Part shown: piece after piece, positions 37,232 through 49,861 of the stretch
Numbering within the stretch: the first letter of the stretch is position 1
How the letters are laid out: every line of letters begins with the position of its first letter
Source: Pacificibacter marinus
GTDB taxonomy: Bacteria; Pseudomonadota; Alphaproteobacteria; Rhodobacterales; Rhodobacteraceae
Length of the DNA: 64,000 nt
Direction: 5' to 3'
Assembly: GCF_018860665.1 (NCBI RefSeq)
Contig: NZ_JAHKPK010000018.1
Coordinates: forward strand, 207,859 to 271,858
Translations under genes and position numbers: made by a program
Notes under the pieces: model-generated
Seen by the model: only the letters and a program-made list of their open reading frames with translations
Databases searched by the model: none
Told to the model about the DNA's origin: nothing

Positions 37232-39049
37232 ATGGATCTTCGCAACATTGCTATCATTGCCCACGTTGACCACGGCAAAACAACACTCGTAGACGAGCTG
37301 CTCAAGCAGTCCGGCACATACCGCGCCAACCAAGCGACCACAGAGCGCGCTATGGACAGCAACGACCTAGAGCGCGAGCGCGGGATCACCATCCTTGCCA
37401 AAGCGACCTCTGTCGAGTGGAAAGGCCACCGTATCAACATCGTTGACACGCCAGGTCACGCCGACTTTGGTGGCGAAGTGGAACGTATTTTGTCCATGGT
37501 GGACGGTGTTGTTCTGCTTGTGGATGCTGCCGAAGGCCCAATGCCACAAACAAAATTCGTAACATCAAAGGCGCTGGCTTTGGGTCTGCGCCCGATTGTT
37601 GTGGTGAATAAAGTCGACAAACCAGACGGCGAACCGGACCGCGCCTTGGATGAATGTTTTGATCTTTTCGCGACGCTCGAAGCTGACGATGATCAACTTG
37701 ATTTCCCAACGCTTTACGCCTCAGGTCGTTCTGGCTGGTGTGACAATGAACTTGACGGTCCACGCAAAGACCTGTCCGCCTTGTTCGATATCATCCTCAA
37801 CCACGTGCCTGCGCCTAAACAGCTAAAGAAGCGCGACGAACCCTTCCGTATGCTTGCCACGACGCTTGGCGCCGACCCATTCTTGGGCCGTATGCTGACA
37901 GGCCGTGTTGAGACAGGTACGCTTAAAACAGGTGCTACGATCCAAGCCCTGAGTGTGCACGGTCAAAAAATCGAGCAATTCCAAGTCAAGAAAATCCAAG
38001 CCTTCCGTGGCCTTGGCATGCAAGACATCGACGAAGCCATTGCTGGCGACATCGTTTCCGTTGCTGGTATGACCAAAGCAACCGTCGCCGATACACTCTG
38101 TGCGCTTGAAATCGACAAAGCGCTTGAAGCCCAGCCCATCGATCCGCCGACCATCACTGTGACTTTTGGCATCAACGACAGCCCTCTGGCTGGACGCGAT
38201 GGTAAAAAAGTGCAGTCGCGCATTATTCGTGACCGTTTGATGAAAGAAGCCGAAGTGAACGTGGCGATCAAAGTCACTGACACACCTGGCGGTGAAGCTT
38301 TTGAAGTTGCCGGCCGTGGCGAGCTTCAAATGGGTGTTCTGATCGAGAACATGCGTCGCGAAGGCTTTGAGCTGTCCATCTCACGTCCTCAGGTTTTGAT
38401 CCGTGAAATCGACGGTGTCAAAATGGAACCAATCGAGGAAGTCACCATCGACGTGGATGACGAATACTCTGGTGCGGTGATCGAGAAACTTACGGGCGCG
38501 CGCAAAGGCGAGCTTGCTGAGATGAAACAACAAAGCGGCAAGACACGCATCATCGCCAATGTGCCCTCGCGTGGCCTCATCGGTTACCACGGCGAATTCT
38601 TGACGGATACCCGCGGCACAGGCGTTATGAACCGCGTCTTCCACGAGTGGGCCCCGCACAAAGGCCATATCCCTGGCCGCCGCGCTGGCGTTTTGATCTC
38701 TATGGATGCAGGTAAAGCTGTCTCTTACGCGCTTTGGAAACTAGAAGATCGCGGGCACTTCTTTATCAAAGCCCAAGACGATGTGTACCAAGGCATGATC
38801 ATCGGCCAGCACACGCGTGAAAACGATCTTGAAGTGAACCCACTCAAAGGCAAACAGTTGACCAACGTTCGTGCGTCAGGCACCGACGAAGCTGTGCGCT
38901 TGACCACACCTGTAACATTGACGCTAGAACAAGCGATTGCCTACATCGATGACGACGAATTGGTTGAAGTCACGCCAAACGCGATCCGTCTGCGCAAACG
39001 CTTCCTCGATCCTGTGGATCGTAAGCGTATGGGTAAATCTGGCAAATAA
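37232..39049 (+). CDS. typA: Translational GTPase TypA/BipA
   Basis: Ribosome-associated GTPase of 605 residues with roles in stress and cold adaptation and 50S assembly. The GTP-binding motifs G1 [20 protein letters not shown]2 [17 protein letters not shown]3 [18 protein letters not shown] and G4 [19 protein letters not shown] are complete. The BipA-specific C-terminus ([18 protein letters not shown]) is intact. ATG 37232 has AGAGAAAG upstream; the in-frame extension to 37133 lacks signals. It ends with a strong terminator. Confidence 0.96.
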   Translation: MDLRNIAIIAHVDHGKTTLVDELLKQSGTYRANQATTERAMDSNDLERERGITILAKATSVEWKGHRINIVDTPGHADFGGEVERILSMVDGVVLLVDAAEGPMPQTKFVTSKALALGLRPIVVVNKVDKPDGEPDRALDECFDLFATLEADDDQLDFPTLYASGRSGWCDNELDGPRKDLSALFDIILNHVPAPKQLKKRDEPFRMLATTLGADPFLGRMLTGRVETGTLKTGATIQALSVHGQKIEQFQVKKIQAFRGLGMQDIDEAIAGDIVSVAGMTKATVADTLCALEIDKALEAQPIDPPTITVTFGINDSPLAGRDGKKVQSRIIRDRLMKEAEVNVAIKVTDTPGGEAFEVAGRGELQMGVLIENMRREGFELSISRPQVLIREIDGVKMEPIEEVTIDVDDEYSGAVIEKLTGARKGELAEMKQQSGKTRIIANVPSRGLIGYHGEFLTDTRGTGVMNRVFHEWAPHKGHIPGRRAGVLISMDAGKAVSYALWKLEDRGHFFIKAQDDVYQGMIIGQHTRENDLEVNPLKGKQLTNVRASGTDEAVRLTTPVTLTLEQAIAYIDDDELVEVTPNAIRLRKRFLDPVDRKRMGKSGK

Positions 39050-39081
39050 GCCACTGATATAGGCATAAATGCTATAGAATT

Positions 39082-39114
39082 AAAAACGCCCGCTGATCAC
39101 AGCGGGCGTTTTGC
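39082..39114 (+). terminator. Rho-independent terminator after typA
   Basis: AAAACGCCCGCTG and CAGCGGGCGTTTT pair around ATCA. The symmetry means it can also serve the opposite-strand Dabb gene, whose stop lies at 39138. Confidence 0.88.
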
Positions 39115-39137
39115 GTATTTAGCCATAAGATTTGGGT

Positions 39138-39446
39138 TTAGACCACGAGGTCGAACACCATTATCCCCTCACCGCCCCCATCACAAATCGCCACCAGAGC
39201 TCCGCCCGCAGCCTTATGCGCAGGATGCACAGCATAGGCCTCAAGCGCTGCTTGATCTTCAAATGTCATGACAAAACCATGAGTGAATTTTTGGGATTTA
39301 TGTTCCAAATCAATATTTGGTCCGACTTGAAATGACAAAAGACCATCACAAACAGGCACGAGTGCACTTAACTGAGCAAAGACCGCATCGCGTTCCTCTT
39401 CGGAAGTTTTCGCTTGTATCGCGCAATAGACGGAATGAATGATCAT
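39138..39446 (-). CDS. Dabb-type (stress-responsive alpha/beta barrel) domain protein
   Basis: Small dimeric barrel protein of 102 residues. It starts MIIHSVYCAIQAKTSEEERD, with central QVGPNIDLEHKSQKFTHGFV and AYAVHPAHKAAGGALVAICD, which match the Dabb family. Roles in this fold vary (polyketide cyclase, stress proteins); the substrate is unknown. ATG 39446 overlaps the stop of the VOC gene by four bases, so they are coupled. Confidence 0.84.
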   Translation of the reverse strand: MIIHSVYCAIQAKTSEEERDAVFAQLSALVPVCDGLLSFQVGPNIDLEHKSQKFTHGFVMTFEDQAALEAYAVHPAHKAAGGALVAICDGGGEGIMVFDLVV

Positions 39447-39835
39447 GTTTTTTTGCCGTGTTGACGGGGAACATGTTGATCCAACATGATTACATTTCCA
39501 TCTGGATCGGAAAAAATGCAATGCGCTACGCCGTCGCCAGCCACACAAGACGTCGCCATGTCTACGCCCGCTGCGACCAGTTTGGCCTCTATGTCACGCA
39601 CATCATCAAAATCGTCAAGCGGCTGTGCGGATTGATCCCATCCAGGGTTAAACGTCAGCATATTGCCCTCAAACATCCCATGATACAGACCAATAAGATG
39701 CGTGCCGTTCTTCATCACAACATAGCCATGATCAGGATCACCGCCAAACTGCGTGAACCCCAAGGTTTCGTAAAATGCCTTGGACACCCCAAGATCTTTC
39801 ACGCTCAAGCTGACAGAAAAAGTGCCTAAATCCAT
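39443..39835 (-). CDS. VOC-superfamily (glyoxalase/bleomycin-resistance-like) protein
   Basis: Vicinal oxygen chelate protein of 130 residues. It has MDLGTFSVSLSVKDLGVSKA at the N-terminus, FYETLGFTQFGGDPDHGYVV, and the C-terminal CIFSDPDGNVIMLDQHVP with the metal-ligand position. The fold supports isomerases, dioxygenases or binding proteins; no specific reaction can be assigned. A CAGGAG site precedes ATG. It overlaps the Dabb gene by ATGA. Confidence 0.85.
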   Translation of the reverse strand: MDLGTFSVSLSVKDLGVSKAFYETLGFTQFGGDPDHGYVVMKNGTHLIGLYHGMFEGNMLTFNPGWDQSAQPLDDFDDVRDIEAKLVAAGVDMATSCVAGDGVAHCIFSDPDGNVIMLDQHVPRQHGKKT

Positions 39836-39903
39836 GTGTTGCTCCTGTTTTGGATCGCATGATCGGTATCAGGGTTCCAAGAATTAGATCACACGCAAAG
39901 TAA

Positions 39904-39935
39904 AAAAGCGGGCAGATGATCCCTGCCCGCTTTAA
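39904..39935. terminator. Bidirectional terminator downstream of alaS-DUF1330
   Basis: AAAGCGGGCAG and CTGCCCGCTTT form an 11-pair stem around ATGATCC, with T-runs on both sides (TTTTTT on the minus strand, TTTAAAAATC on the plus). It sits just after the DUF1330 stop. Confidence 0.82.
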
Positions 39936-39939
39936 AAAT

Positions 39940-40227
39940 CTACTCAGAGGTTTCAATCACCATCAATTCGCGCTCCGACGCGCCGCGCGCGAAATTGAGC
40001 GCTTCTTGATATTCCGGCGAATGATAGCAAGCCACAGCCGTGTCTATGTCTGGAAACCGAGCCACGACATTGCGGGGGCGCTCTCGGCCCTCAAGCTGCA
40101 CAAAGCGCGCGGCACGGGCAATGAATTCACCACCATGTTTGGCAATCGCAGGGCCAGCAAGTGCTGCATATTTACCGTAAGCCTCTTCATCCGAAACCGT
40201 TACATTTGCAATCCAAAGTGCGCCCAT
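39940..40227 (-). CDS. DUF1330-family protein
   Basis: Small protein of 95 residues of a dimeric alpha-beta barrel type with no known reaction. Family stretches: MGALWIANVTVSDEEAYGKY, ALAGPAIAKHGGEFIARAAR and ARFPDIDTAVACYHSPEYQE followed by A. GGAGGG lies seven bases before ATG. It starts 3 bp after the alaS stop, so it is expressed as the second gene of the alaS unit. Confidence 0.88.
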   Translation of the reverse strand: MGALWIANVTVSDEEAYGKYAALAGPAIAKHGGEFIARAARFVQLEGRERPRNVVARFPDIDTAVACYHSPEYQEALNFARGASERELMVIETSE

Positions 40228-40230
40228 CGT

Positions 40231-42876
40231 TTAGCCCTCCAAGACTTTTGTAGCGGCTGCAATGGCTGCCTGCGCGCCGGAAATATCCTTACCACCGCCT
40301 TGCGCCATGCTTGGACGGCCACCGCCGCCCTGACCACCAAGTTCGACCACAGCCGCTTTTAGCAAATCAACAGCAGACAAAGCCCCTGTCAGATCATCCG
40401 TCACGCCAGTGGCCACAGCAACCTTGCCGTCATCGTCTGAGATCAACAGCACAGCGCCAGACCCAAGGTTGTCTTTATGCGCGTCGATCAGACCGCGCAG
40501 GTCTTTTCCACTCACACCAGACAACACCTGCGCGATGAATTTAACGCCATTGATTTCAACGACATCAGCCGCACCATCACCAGACATGGCCAGTTCTTTT
40601 TTCAGATTTGCGACCTCTTGCTCAAGACGCTTACGCTCTTCAGACAAGGCTTTCACACGATCGACAACGCCCGCGATGGGGGTTTTCAACACTGCCGCAA
40701 TCTGCACACTGCGATCGGCTTCAAGCGCCAGGTGATCCAAAGCCGCTTGACCTGTCAGCGCCTCAATCCGGCGCACACCCGCAGACGAGGCTTGATCACC
40801 AAGAACGACACAAGCACCGATATCACCTGTGCGCGTCACATGTGTGCCGCCACAAAGCTCAAGCGAATAGGTTTTGCCGTCATGACCCTTGCCGGTGTCG
40901 GCCATGCCCATAGACACAACACGCACTTCGTCACCGTATTTTTCACCAAACTGCGCTTGCGCCCCTATAGCACGGGCATCATCTGGCGTCATGATACGGG
41001 TCTCAACTGCGGTGTTCTGGCGGATGAAAGCGTTGACGTCTTCTTCGACCTTGGCCAATTCTTCTGCCGTCAGACCTTTGTTATGCGAGAAATCGAACCG
41101 CAAACGATCTGGCGCGTTCAAAGACCCGCGCTGAGCCACGTGATCGCCCAAGGTGACCCGTAAGGCTTCGTGTAACAAATGCGTGGCAGAGTGGTTGGCG
41201 CGGATTGCCGCACGACGCGCGTGATCGACGGTCAAAACCGCACTCGCACCCGTTTCAATCGTGCCCTTTGTGACTTTGGCCATGTGAATAAACACACCCG
41301 CGACCTTTTTGGTATCTGTGATCTCGGCAGTGCCTGTGGCTGTGCGGATCACGCCGCTGTCGCCCACTTGACCACCGCTTTCGCCATAAAACGGTGTTTG
41401 GTTCACAACGATAGAGACTTCGTCGCCTGCCTTTGCTGATGGCGTCACAGCAGAGTCCGCGATAAGCGCCAAAACTTGCCCCTCGGCCGTTTCGGTATCG
41501 TAGCCTAAGAATTCAGTCACACCGTGTTCTTCGGCAATCTCAAACCAAATGGTGGCGTCAGCAGTCGCGCCAGAACCGGACCACGCCGCACGGGCTTTGG
41601 CTTTTTGTTCGGCCATCGCCGCGTCAAACCCATCCGTGTCGACCTCTAGCCCCTTTTCGCGCAACGCATCTTGGGTCAGATCAAGTGGAAAACCGTATGT
41701 ATCGTATAATTTAAATGCTGACTCACCGGGCAATTTCGCGCCATCAGGCAAGCCACCAAGTTCATCGTCCAATAGGCGTAACCCGCGTTCAAGCGTTGTT
41801 TTAAAACGGGTTTCTTCCAGCTTCAGCGTTTCTTCGATCATGGATTGGCCGTGGCGCAACTCTGGGTAGGCCTCACCCATTTGTTTGATCAAAGCGGGCA
41901 CCAATTGATGCATTACGGGATCTTTGGCCCCCAGCAAATGCGCGTGACGCATCGCACGACGCATGATGCGCCGCAGCACATAACCGCGCCCCTCATTGGA
42001 CGGCATCACACCATCGGCAATCAAAAACGATGTCGAGCGCAGGTGATCGGCAATCACGCGGTGGTGCACGTTTTGATCTCCATAAGGATCAGAACTCGTC
42101 GCATGTGCAGAGGCTTCAATCAAAGCCTTCATCATGTCAGTGTCGTAATTGTCGTGGCTGCCCTGCAAAAGCGCGGAAATGCGCTCTAATCCCATGCCAG
42201 TGTCGATAGACTGCATCTCTAAATCGATCATTGACCCGTCAGCAAATTTTTCGTTTTGCATGAAAACAAGGTTCCAAATCTCGATAAAGCGATCGCCATC
42301 TTCTTCTGGCGAACCGGGAGGTCCACCCCAAATGTGTTCGCCGTGATCATAGAAAATCTCGGTACAAGGCCCACAAGGCCCTGTGTCGCCCATCTGCCAA
42401 AAGTTGTCAGAGGTCGCGATGCGGATGATACGATCTTCGGGCACGCCGAGCTTTTTCCAAATGCCGTAAGCCTCGTCATCGGTGTGATACACAGTGACCG
42501 ACAGCTTTTCTTTCGGGATTTGGTAGACCTCGGTGATCAACGTCCACGCATGAGCGATAGCCTGTTCTTTGAAATAGTCACCAAAGGAGAAGTTACCGAG
42601 CATCTCGAAAAACGTGTGGTGACGCGCGGTGTAGCCCACGTTATCCAGATCATTGTGTTTGCCACCTGCGCGCACACATTTTTGCGCCGTGGTGGCACGC
42701 ACATAATCGCGTTTTTCCACGCCAGTGAAACAGTTTTTAAACTGCACCATACCGGAGTTGGTGAACATCAAGGTCGGATCATTGCGTGGCACCAGCGGAG
42801 AGCTGTCCACGATGGTGTGATCATTCTTCGCGAAGTAGTTGAGGAAGGTGGAGCGAATATCGTTGACGGTTGGCAT
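40231..42876 (-). CDS. alaS: Alanyl-tRNA synthetase
   Basis: Charges tRNA-Ala. It has 881 residues with all domains. Catalytic motif 1 lies in [20 protein letters not shown], then [20 protein letters not shown], and the tRNA-recognition region. The editing domain has the [12 protein letters not shown] zinc-binding motif ([12 protein letters not shown]) and the [13 protein letters not shown] cluster. The C-terminal glycine-rich C-Ala region [16 protein letters not shown] is present. There is a clear monocistronic-plus-one layout with the DUF1330 gene 3 bp downstream. Confidence 0.97.
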   Translation of the reverse strand: MPTVNDIRSTFLNYFAKNDHTIVDSSPLVPRNDPTLMFTNSGMVQFKNCFTGVEKRDYVRATTAQKCVRAGGKHNDLDNVGYTARHHTFFEMLGNFSFGDYFKEQAIAHAWTLITEVYQIPKEKLSVTVYHTDDEAYGIWKKLGVPEDRIIRIATSDNFWQMGDTGPCGPCTEIFYDHGEHIWGGPPGSPEEDGDRFIEIWNLVFMQNEKFADGSMIDLEMQSIDTGMGLERISALLQGSHDNYDTDMMKALIEASAHATSSDPYGDQNVHHRVIADHLRSTSFLIADGVMPSNEGRGYVLRRIMRRAMRHAHLLGAKDPVMHQLVPALIKQMGEAYPELRHGQSMIEETLKLEETRFKTTLERGLRLLDDELGGLPDGAKLPGESAFKLYDTYGFPLDLTQDALREKGLEVDTDGFDAAMAEQKAKARAAWSGSGATADATIWFEIAEEHGVTEFLGYDTETAEGQVLALIADSAVTPSAKAGDEVSIVVNQTPFYGESGGQVGDSGVIRTATGTAEITDTKKVAGVFIHMAKVTKGTIETGASAVLTVDHARRAAIRANHSATHLLHEALRVTLGDHVAQRGSLNAPDRLRFDFSHNKGLTAEELAKVEEDVNAFIRQNTAVETRIMTPDDARAIGAQAQFGEKYGDEVRVVSMGMADTGKGHDGKTYSLELCGGTHVTRTGDIGACVVLGDQASSAGVRRIEALTGQAALDHLALEADRSVQIAAVLKTPIAGVVDRVKALSEERKRLEQEVANLKKELAMSGDGAADVVEINGVKFIAQVLSGVSGKDLRGLIDAHKDNLGSGAVLLISDDDGKVAVATGVTDDLTGALSAVDLLKAAVVELGGQGGGGRPSMAQGGGKDISGAQAAIAAATKVLEG

Positions 42877-42985
42877 ATTGGGCTCTTCTCGCAGGCTGGA
42901 TTGCGGTTGTTCCCAAAGGGTTTACCCAAGCCTGTGAGGGCTGTCCATGCCAAGCTGGCGTGAACAGGGCAAAACCCAACAAACT

Positions 42986-43013
42986 AGGGCCGTAGCACTG
43001 CCGCCACGGCCCT
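42986..43013 (-). terminator. Probable terminator of recA
   Basis: AGGGCCGT (42986-42993) and ACGGCCCT (43006-43013) make an eight-pair stem 41 bp past the recA stop. The following minus-strand sequence is AGTTTGTTGGG, a weak T-tract. Confidence 0.5.
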
Positions 43014-43054
43014 TTAATACTCTATATACAGAGATATCTTAAACGCCGCGCGAC

Positions 43055-44152
43055 CTATTCGTCGTCAAGCACGTCGGATTTATCACTCGCATTACCGGCC
43101 GCGACATCCATATCAAAGTCTAATCCGTGTGCTGCGCGAATTTTATCTTCGATTTCAAGCGCCATTTGTGGATTATCACGCAGATATTTCTTAGCGTTTT
43201 CACGCCCTTGCCCGATACGTTCATCACCGTAGGAATACCAAGAGCCTGATTTATCAACCACGCCAGCTTTGGCACCGAGATCCAACAATTCGCCCCGTTT
43301 AGAAATGCCCTCGCCATACATGATGTCAAACTCTACAACTTTGAACGGTGGCGCCACTTTATTTTTCACAACTTTGACGCGCGTCTCGTTGCCGACAATT
43401 TCGTCACGGTCTTTGATGGACCCGATGCGGCGGATATCAAGACGAACAGACGAGTAGAATTTCAAGGCGTTGCCGCCTGATGTGGTTTCAGGAGAGCCGA
43501 ACATCACACCGATTTTCATCCGAATTTGGTTAATGAAAATTACAGTACAGCCAGAGCGGTTGATAGAACCGGTCAGTTTGCGCATGGCCTGAGACATCAA
43601 ACGCGCTTGGACACCAACAGAACTGTCGCCCATGTCGCCTTCAAGTTCGGACTTTGGTGTCAGGGCCGCAACGGAGTCGACGACGACCATGGATACAGCG
43701 CCAGAACGCACCAAAGTATCAACAATTTCAAGACCTTGCTCGCCTGTATCCGGCTGAGAGATCAACAACTCATCAAGATCAACCCCCAGCTTGCGCGCAT
43801 AGATAGGATCAAGCGCATGCTCGGCATCAACAAAGGCACAGACACCGCCTTTTTTCTGCTCTTCTGCGATGCAGTGCAGTGTCAGCGTTGTTTTACCTGA
43901 ACTTTCAGGACCATAAATTTCAACGATACGCCCTTTCGGAATACCGCCAATGCCTAAGGCAATATCAAGTCCGATAGAGCCTGTGGAGGTCGCTTCAATC
44001 TCTTGGGCGGGATTGTCCGCCCCCATTTTCATGATCGAGCCCTTGCCAAACTGACGCTCAATTTGAGCCAAAGCACTGTCGAGCGCTTTTTGTTTGTCGC
44101 CGCTTTGTTTATCGCCGTTTTTTTTCATGGTCTTGTCTGCCGCCGTAGCCAT
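43055..44152 (-). CDS. recA: Recombinase RecA
   Basis: Strand-exchange protein and SOS co-protease, 365 residues. Walker [17 protein letters not shown], the MAW and L1 region, the L2-loop neighbourhood [20 protein letters not shown] and [16 protein letters not shown] are intact. The N-terminal 20 residues are lysine-rich ([16 protein letters not shown]). A LexA box lies 74 bp upstream (44227-44241), so SOS regulation is likely. cckA lies upstream on the same strand, about 290 bp away. Confidence 0.97.
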   Translation of the reverse strand: MATAADKTMKKNGDKQSGDKQKALDSALAQIERQFGKGSIMKMGADNPAQEIEATSTGSIGLDIALGIGGIPKGRIVEIYGPESSGKTTLTLHCIAEEQKKGGVCAFVDAEHALDPIYARKLGVDLDELLISQPDTGEQGLEIVDTLVRSGAVSMVVVDSVAALTPKSELEGDMGDSSVGVQARLMSQAMRKLTGSINRSGCTVIFINQIRMKIGVMFGSPETTSGGNALKFYSSVRLDIRRIGSIKDRDEIVGNETRVKVVKNKVAPPFKVVEFDIMYGEGISKRGELLDLGAKAGVVDKSGSWYSYGDERIGQGRENAKKYLRDNPQMALEIEDKIRAAHGLDFDMDVAAGNASDKSDVLDDE

Positions 44153-44226
44153 TGTTCAATTCCTTATCACACACCCCTGAACCGGCGGCAACGACTGCCT
44201 GCACAACGCACAAAGGATTTGCTCAT

Positions 44227-44241
44227 GTTCGTCTCTTGTTC
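44227..44241 (-). promoter_or_regulatory. LexA SOS box upstream of recA
   Basis: GTTC-GTCTCTT-GTTC on the plus strand equals GAAC-N7-GAAC reading toward recA. This is the exact alphaproteobacterial LexA direct repeat (GTTC-N7-GTTC). It lies 74 bp before the recA ATG, a typical operator distance. Confidence 0.85.
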
Positions 44242-44442
44242 TCATTAACCTTTATGAGACCAAAAGGAGAACACATCAATCAATTTTTTTTCATAAAACT
44301 GACGATCAAAGGATATGGTTAATATTTAATTGAGATGTGACACATACATTTGATCTTGAGGCTTTACATAAGGGTTAGCAGTTTAATCTATTGTTTAAAA
44401 TAAACTATTCTGCATTGGAAAACTGCAAAACATTTACTTATC

Positions 44443-46746
44443 TCACTGCAATTGCGTCTGTACCGTGGCCGTTAATTCCGACAAAGAAAACGGTTTGGGT
44501 AAAAATACGGAATTGGGAATGCGGGCCTGTTGCTCGGAAAAATGATCTTCGGCATAACCGGACACAAACATCACTTTCACATTTGGACGTCTTTTGAGCG
44601 CCTCTGACACCCATGTTGGGCCGTCCATCCCAGGCATGATCACATCACTGACAAACAAATCCACCTCAAGCTCTGGATTTTCTAAGGTCTCAAGCGCATC
44701 TTCACCACAATCCGCCTCGATCACAGTGTACCCACGCATCCGTAGCGCACGAGATGCAAAAGCCCGCACGGGTGCCTCATCTTCAACCAGCAAGATAACA
44801 CCTGATCCGCGCGAGGCTTGGTTTTCGATCACCTCAACTGCAGGTTTCTTGGTCTCGACGATGGCTTCAGCAAGTGCTGTATGCGCAGGCAGGTAGATAG
44901 AGAACGATGTTCCAGTGCCACTAACCGAATCGACAAAGATAAACCCGCCAGTTTGCTTGATGATCCCGTAAGCCGTTGACAGCCCCAAACCGGTTCCCTC
45001 GCCCGTGCGTTTGGTGGTGAAAAAAGGTTCGAATATTTTCTGCAAACGCTCCGGTGGAATCCCGACGCCTTGGTCGGTGACCTTGACCAAAACATATTCC
45101 CCTTCGGGCACTGAAGCCCGATCACGCACCATAACTGACGTCAATATTTCATTGCGTGTCTCAATTTTGATTTCTCCCCCTGCAGCCATAGCGTCGCGCG
45201 CGTTGACCACAAGATTCATGATCACCTGTTCAAGCTGGCGCTTATCCACACGGATCGGCAAAAGCCCCACGTCATGCGCCAAGGTGAGCGTGACTTTTTC
45301 CCCGACAAGCCGGTTCAAAAGATGGGTCAAATCAGCCAAAGTATCGCGCAGATCTATCACTTCAGGTTTAAGCGTCTGTTTGCGTGAAAAAGCTAATAAT
45401 TGCCCCACCAATGACGCTGCGCGGTTGGCATTTTGATGGATTTGTACAAGATCACCGTAATCAGTATCTGCCCGGTCGTGTCGCAATAGCAGCAAGTCAC
45501 AATGGCCTGAAATGGCGGTCAAAAGGTTGTTAAAATCATGGGCAACCCCACCGGCAAGCTGGCCGATGGCTTGCATTTTCTGGCTTTGCACGAATTGCGC
45601 CTCAAGGGACTTCAACTCGGTCGCATCTGACAAAACGGCAATAAGTTCGACTGAATCTTTGCCTTCGATTCTGTTCAAGGACACCTGCAAAAACGTATCG
45701 TTTTGGGACTTTGAAGCACGCACAAACTCAGGTTTGCGCGCCCGCCCCAAAGCCACTTCAGACACCCAGTCCACAACTGAACGCCCCAGCCCTTCGACAA
45801 CATCGCCAAGGTTCAGCTCATCAGTATCGGTGACTGATAAAATTTCGCGCGCGGGTCGATTGGATTGCGTGATTGATCCATCCAGACCAACCCTTAACAG
45901 GGCAACGGGCAAAGCATCAAAGGCATCCCAATCGTTCACATTGGGCGCTTTTTCGGGTAAGAAATAGACGTCACGTTGCCCGTTTTCTGTATCAAAAATG
46001 GCAGTGCGCGCGTAGATACGCCCCTCGGTGCCAGCCAACATATGGATATCGCCGACGCGCAAGGGCAGATCATTAACGATGCGATCAAGCTGCCTATCGC
46101 GGTGGCCGATGAGGCGTCGAAGCGCGTCATTGACCCACAAAACGGATCCCGATTTCGAGAGTGTTAACATTGGCAAAGAAATGGCGTCGACGTGTGCCCC
46201 GTGGCCTCGATCCGCGATGTCTTCGAGACGCCATAAAAATCCATCTTCGCCCAGCAAATGCACAGACAATCGCATGTGACCTTGGCGCATCACAACGTCT
46301 TCGCGGGCAGCCCCTTTGGCCAAGGCCCGCGATTGTAGTCGTGCAAGTGTGGCACTTGGGGCTGCGAAAAGATTTTCAAGCGCGGCCAACAAGGTTTGCC
46401 CCCCGCGCCCGCCGAACCGTTCAACAGCGGCTGCGTTTTCATACCCGATGACGCCATCTATATCAGTGGTGAATGAGGGCGCTGCATCATGGGACACAAA
46501 TTCAGAGATCAATCCATGAACGCGTTTACGTGATGCGGAATGTCTGCGCGCAGCGACGCTGATGATCGCAGAGGACCACAGCAGAACCGCACCGACAGAA
46601 AACCCTATGAGGCCCATCTGTGTCTGCGGGGCCAAAAGGGCCGCGGCACAACAGGCCGCGCCGCCGACAGCAATTTTGAGTGCATTTGGAGAAAGTCGCA
46701 GCGCCAGTTTTGTAAACTTACCAGCCGTCAATGCACCGCTTGTCAT
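44443..46746 (-). CDS. cckA: Hybrid sensor kinase CckA
   Basis: Top of the CckA-ChpT-CtrA phosphorelay that controls motility and other traits in Rhodobacterales. It has 767 residues. Two adjacent transmembrane spans lie near the N-terminus (residues about 25-70). PAS-like regions follow. The histidine box reads [20 protein letters not shown], then [15 protein letters not shown]. The HATPase has [15 protein letters not shown] and [19 protein letters not shown]. The C-terminal receiver has [12 protein letters not shown] with the phospho-acceptor Asp. The GIxHDFNNLL type and HCDLLLLRH stretch identify CckA. ATG 46746 is used, with GGGAGG upstream. Confidence 0.93.
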   Translation of the reverse strand: MTSGALTAGKFTKLALRLSPNALKIAVGGAACCAAALLAPQTQMGLIGFSVGAVLLWSSAIISVAARRHSASRKRVHGLISEFVSHDAAPSFTTDIDGVIGYENAAAVERFGGRGGQTLLAALENLFAAPSATLARLQSRALAKGAAREDVVMRQGHMRLSVHLLGEDGFLWRLEDIADRGHGAHVDAISLPMLTLSKSGSVLWVNDALRRLIGHRDRQLDRIVNDLPLRVGDIHMLAGTEGRIYARTAIFDTENGQRDVYFLPEKAPNVNDWDAFDALPVALLRVGLDGSITQSNRPAREILSVTDTDELNLGDVVEGLGRSVVDWVSEVALGRARKPEFVRASKSQNDTFLQVSLNRIEGKDSVELIAVLSDATELKSLEAQFVQSQKMQAIGQLAGGVAHDFNNLLTAISGHCDLLLLRHDRADTDYGDLVQIHQNANRAASLVGQLLAFSRKQTLKPEVIDLRDTLADLTHLLNRLVGEKVTLTLAHDVGLLPIRVDKRQLEQVIMNLVVNARDAMAAGGEIKIETRNEILTSVMVRDRASVPEGEYVLVKVTDQGVGIPPERLQKIFEPFFTTKRTGEGTGLGLSTAYGIIKQTGGFIFVDSVSGTGTSFSIYLPAHTALAEAIVETKKPAVEVIENQASRGSGVILLVEDEAPVRAFASRALRMRGYTVIEADCGEDALETLENPELEVDLFVSDVIMPGMDGPTWVSEALKRRPNVKVMFVSGYAEDHFSEQQARIPNSVFLPKPFSLSELTATVQTQLQ

Positions 46747-46905
46747 CAAGCCTCCCTCGGCGCGCTGCGCGCGTCATACGTGTTTATCCTAATATGCCGC
46801 TAAAATAGTTAACGGCATTTTAAGAGTAGCGACCAACACGATAGACGTAAGGAATTAATCGGTAAAGTTGTATTGCGAAAAAAATAAATCGCAAAAGGAG
46901 AGTAA

Positions 46906-48108
46906 TCAGGCTGTTTTGGTCAAAACCGCCACATAGAACCCGTCCCCACCCTCAAGCGGCGTGATAAGACGATCCGATTGCAATTCAAATTCAGGGTGAC
47001 GCTCAACAAACCTGGCAATCTGCGCTTTGTTTTCCGCATCAAACAGTGAACAGGTCGCATAGGCCAAAATGCCACCAAAAGCGACACGTGGCGCCACATC
47101 GTCAAGGATTTGCGCCTGCAAGCTGGTCAGGGTCTCCAGACGTGTGTCTTGTAGCGTCCATTTGGCTTGCGGTGCGCGTGCCCATGATCCCGACCCAGAA
47201 CAGGGCGCATCACATAGAACAAGATCATATGTATCAGCGAGATCGGCGAAACGCGCAGTGGTGATCTCTGCGCCCGCACGAGACGCGCGAGGATTGATGT
47301 CTTGCATTCGAGCCGGATCAATATCATGGGCAGTGACATCCATATCTGCGAGCGCAGCCATGGCAAGCGCCTTACCGCCGCCGCCCGCACAGTAATCTAA
47401 TACGGTCATACCGTCTTTAAGTGGCAGAGCGTCGATAATCGCCTGAGACCCTGCGTCTTGCAATTCGACCAGACCTGTCAAATAGGCCTGAGAGCGTGCA
47501 ACACCGCGTGCGCCGACAGTGACCTTAAGCGCTGTCGGCGACAAAGGATGAGATTCCGTTTCAATATTATCCGCCAATAACGCCTGTTGCGCTTCTGCTA
47601 GGGTCGTTTTGCCTGTGTTCACGCGTAAAAACACCGAAGCGCGGCTGCGCGAAGTGCTGAGAACCGCATCAGCGTCATCCTTCAAGACCTCATCATACAG
47701 TGGTAAAATCCAGTCGGGACAATCCAAACGCACGGCGCGTGGCGCATCAGAAAGATCAGGCAAGTCCATCTCAGACTCAGTGAGCGGCGCAGGTGCAAAG
47801 CGGGCCTCTAGGAACATCGTGTCAAGATCAATACCCGCATCGCGCAACATGCCGATCATCAACTGACGCCCCGTTGGACACGGACCGTCTACACAATCCC
47901 CTGTGCGACCACCAGCGCCGCCAAGCCAAGCGTAGGATCGCAAACAACGCAGCGCATCGAACACGTGATCACGAATGGCGGCCCGATCCTTGGAACCAGC
48001 ATAGCGATGCCCACGCGCCCAAGAGGTCAAAACCCGCTCGGCGCTTTCGCCGTCCATCACAGCATCAAGAATTTCAATCGCGGCCGAAATACGGGCAACA
48101 GGTGTCAT
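46906..48108 (-). CDS. RsmB-like 16S rRNA cytosine-5 methyltransferase
   Basis: RNA m5C methyltransferase of the RsmB/NOL1/NOP2 group, 400 residues. The N-terminal helical domain (about 1-130; ARISAAIEILDAVMDG) is NusB-like and shorter than in E. coli. The catalytic domain has SAM motif VLDYCAGGGGKALAMA, the catalytic cysteine motif VLCDAPCSGSGSW and the second cysteine in GGILAYATCSLFDAEN. Its stop lies about 157 bp upstream of the cckA start on the same strand. It precedes no obvious partner. Confidence 0.88.
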   Translation of the reverse strand: MTPVARISAAIEILDAVMDGESAERVLTSWARGHRYAGSKDRAAIRDHVFDALRCLRSYAWLGGAGGRTGDCVDGPCPTGRQLMIGMLRDAGIDLDTMFLEARFAPAPLTESEMDLPDLSDAPRAVRLDCPDWILPLYDEVLKDDADAVLSTSRSRASVFLRVNTGKTTLAEAQQALLADNIETESHPLSPTALKVTVGARGVARSQAYLTGLVELQDAGSQAIIDALPLKDGMTVLDYCAGGGGKALAMAALADMDVTAHDIDPARMQDINPRASRAGAEITTARFADLADTYDLVLCDAPCSGSGSWARAPQAKWTLQDTRLETLTSLQAQILDDVAPRVAFGGILAYATCSLFDAENKAQIARFVERHPEFELQSDRLITPLEGGDGFYVAVLTKTA

Positions 48109-48140
48109 GGGCGGTATCCGTCTATGGAAAGGGTCTGGAA

Positions 48141-48165
48141 AGAGAAACGGGGGCCGAAGCCCCCG
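48141..48165 (-). terminator. Rho-independent terminator after guaB
   Basis: CGGGGGC / GCCCCCG pair around a CGAA tetraloop, with TTTCTCTTT following on the minus strand. Confidence 0.8.
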
Positions 48166-48176
48166 CAGTACAACGT

Positions 48177-49772
<1,596 letters not shown>

Positions 49773-49861
49773 TCAGTGACAATATAGAGCCAGTATGAGG
49801 TGATTTTAAAGGTTCGCGTCGATGTTCATTGGCGCAGTTTGAGCGAAAGTAAGGTTGCTTC

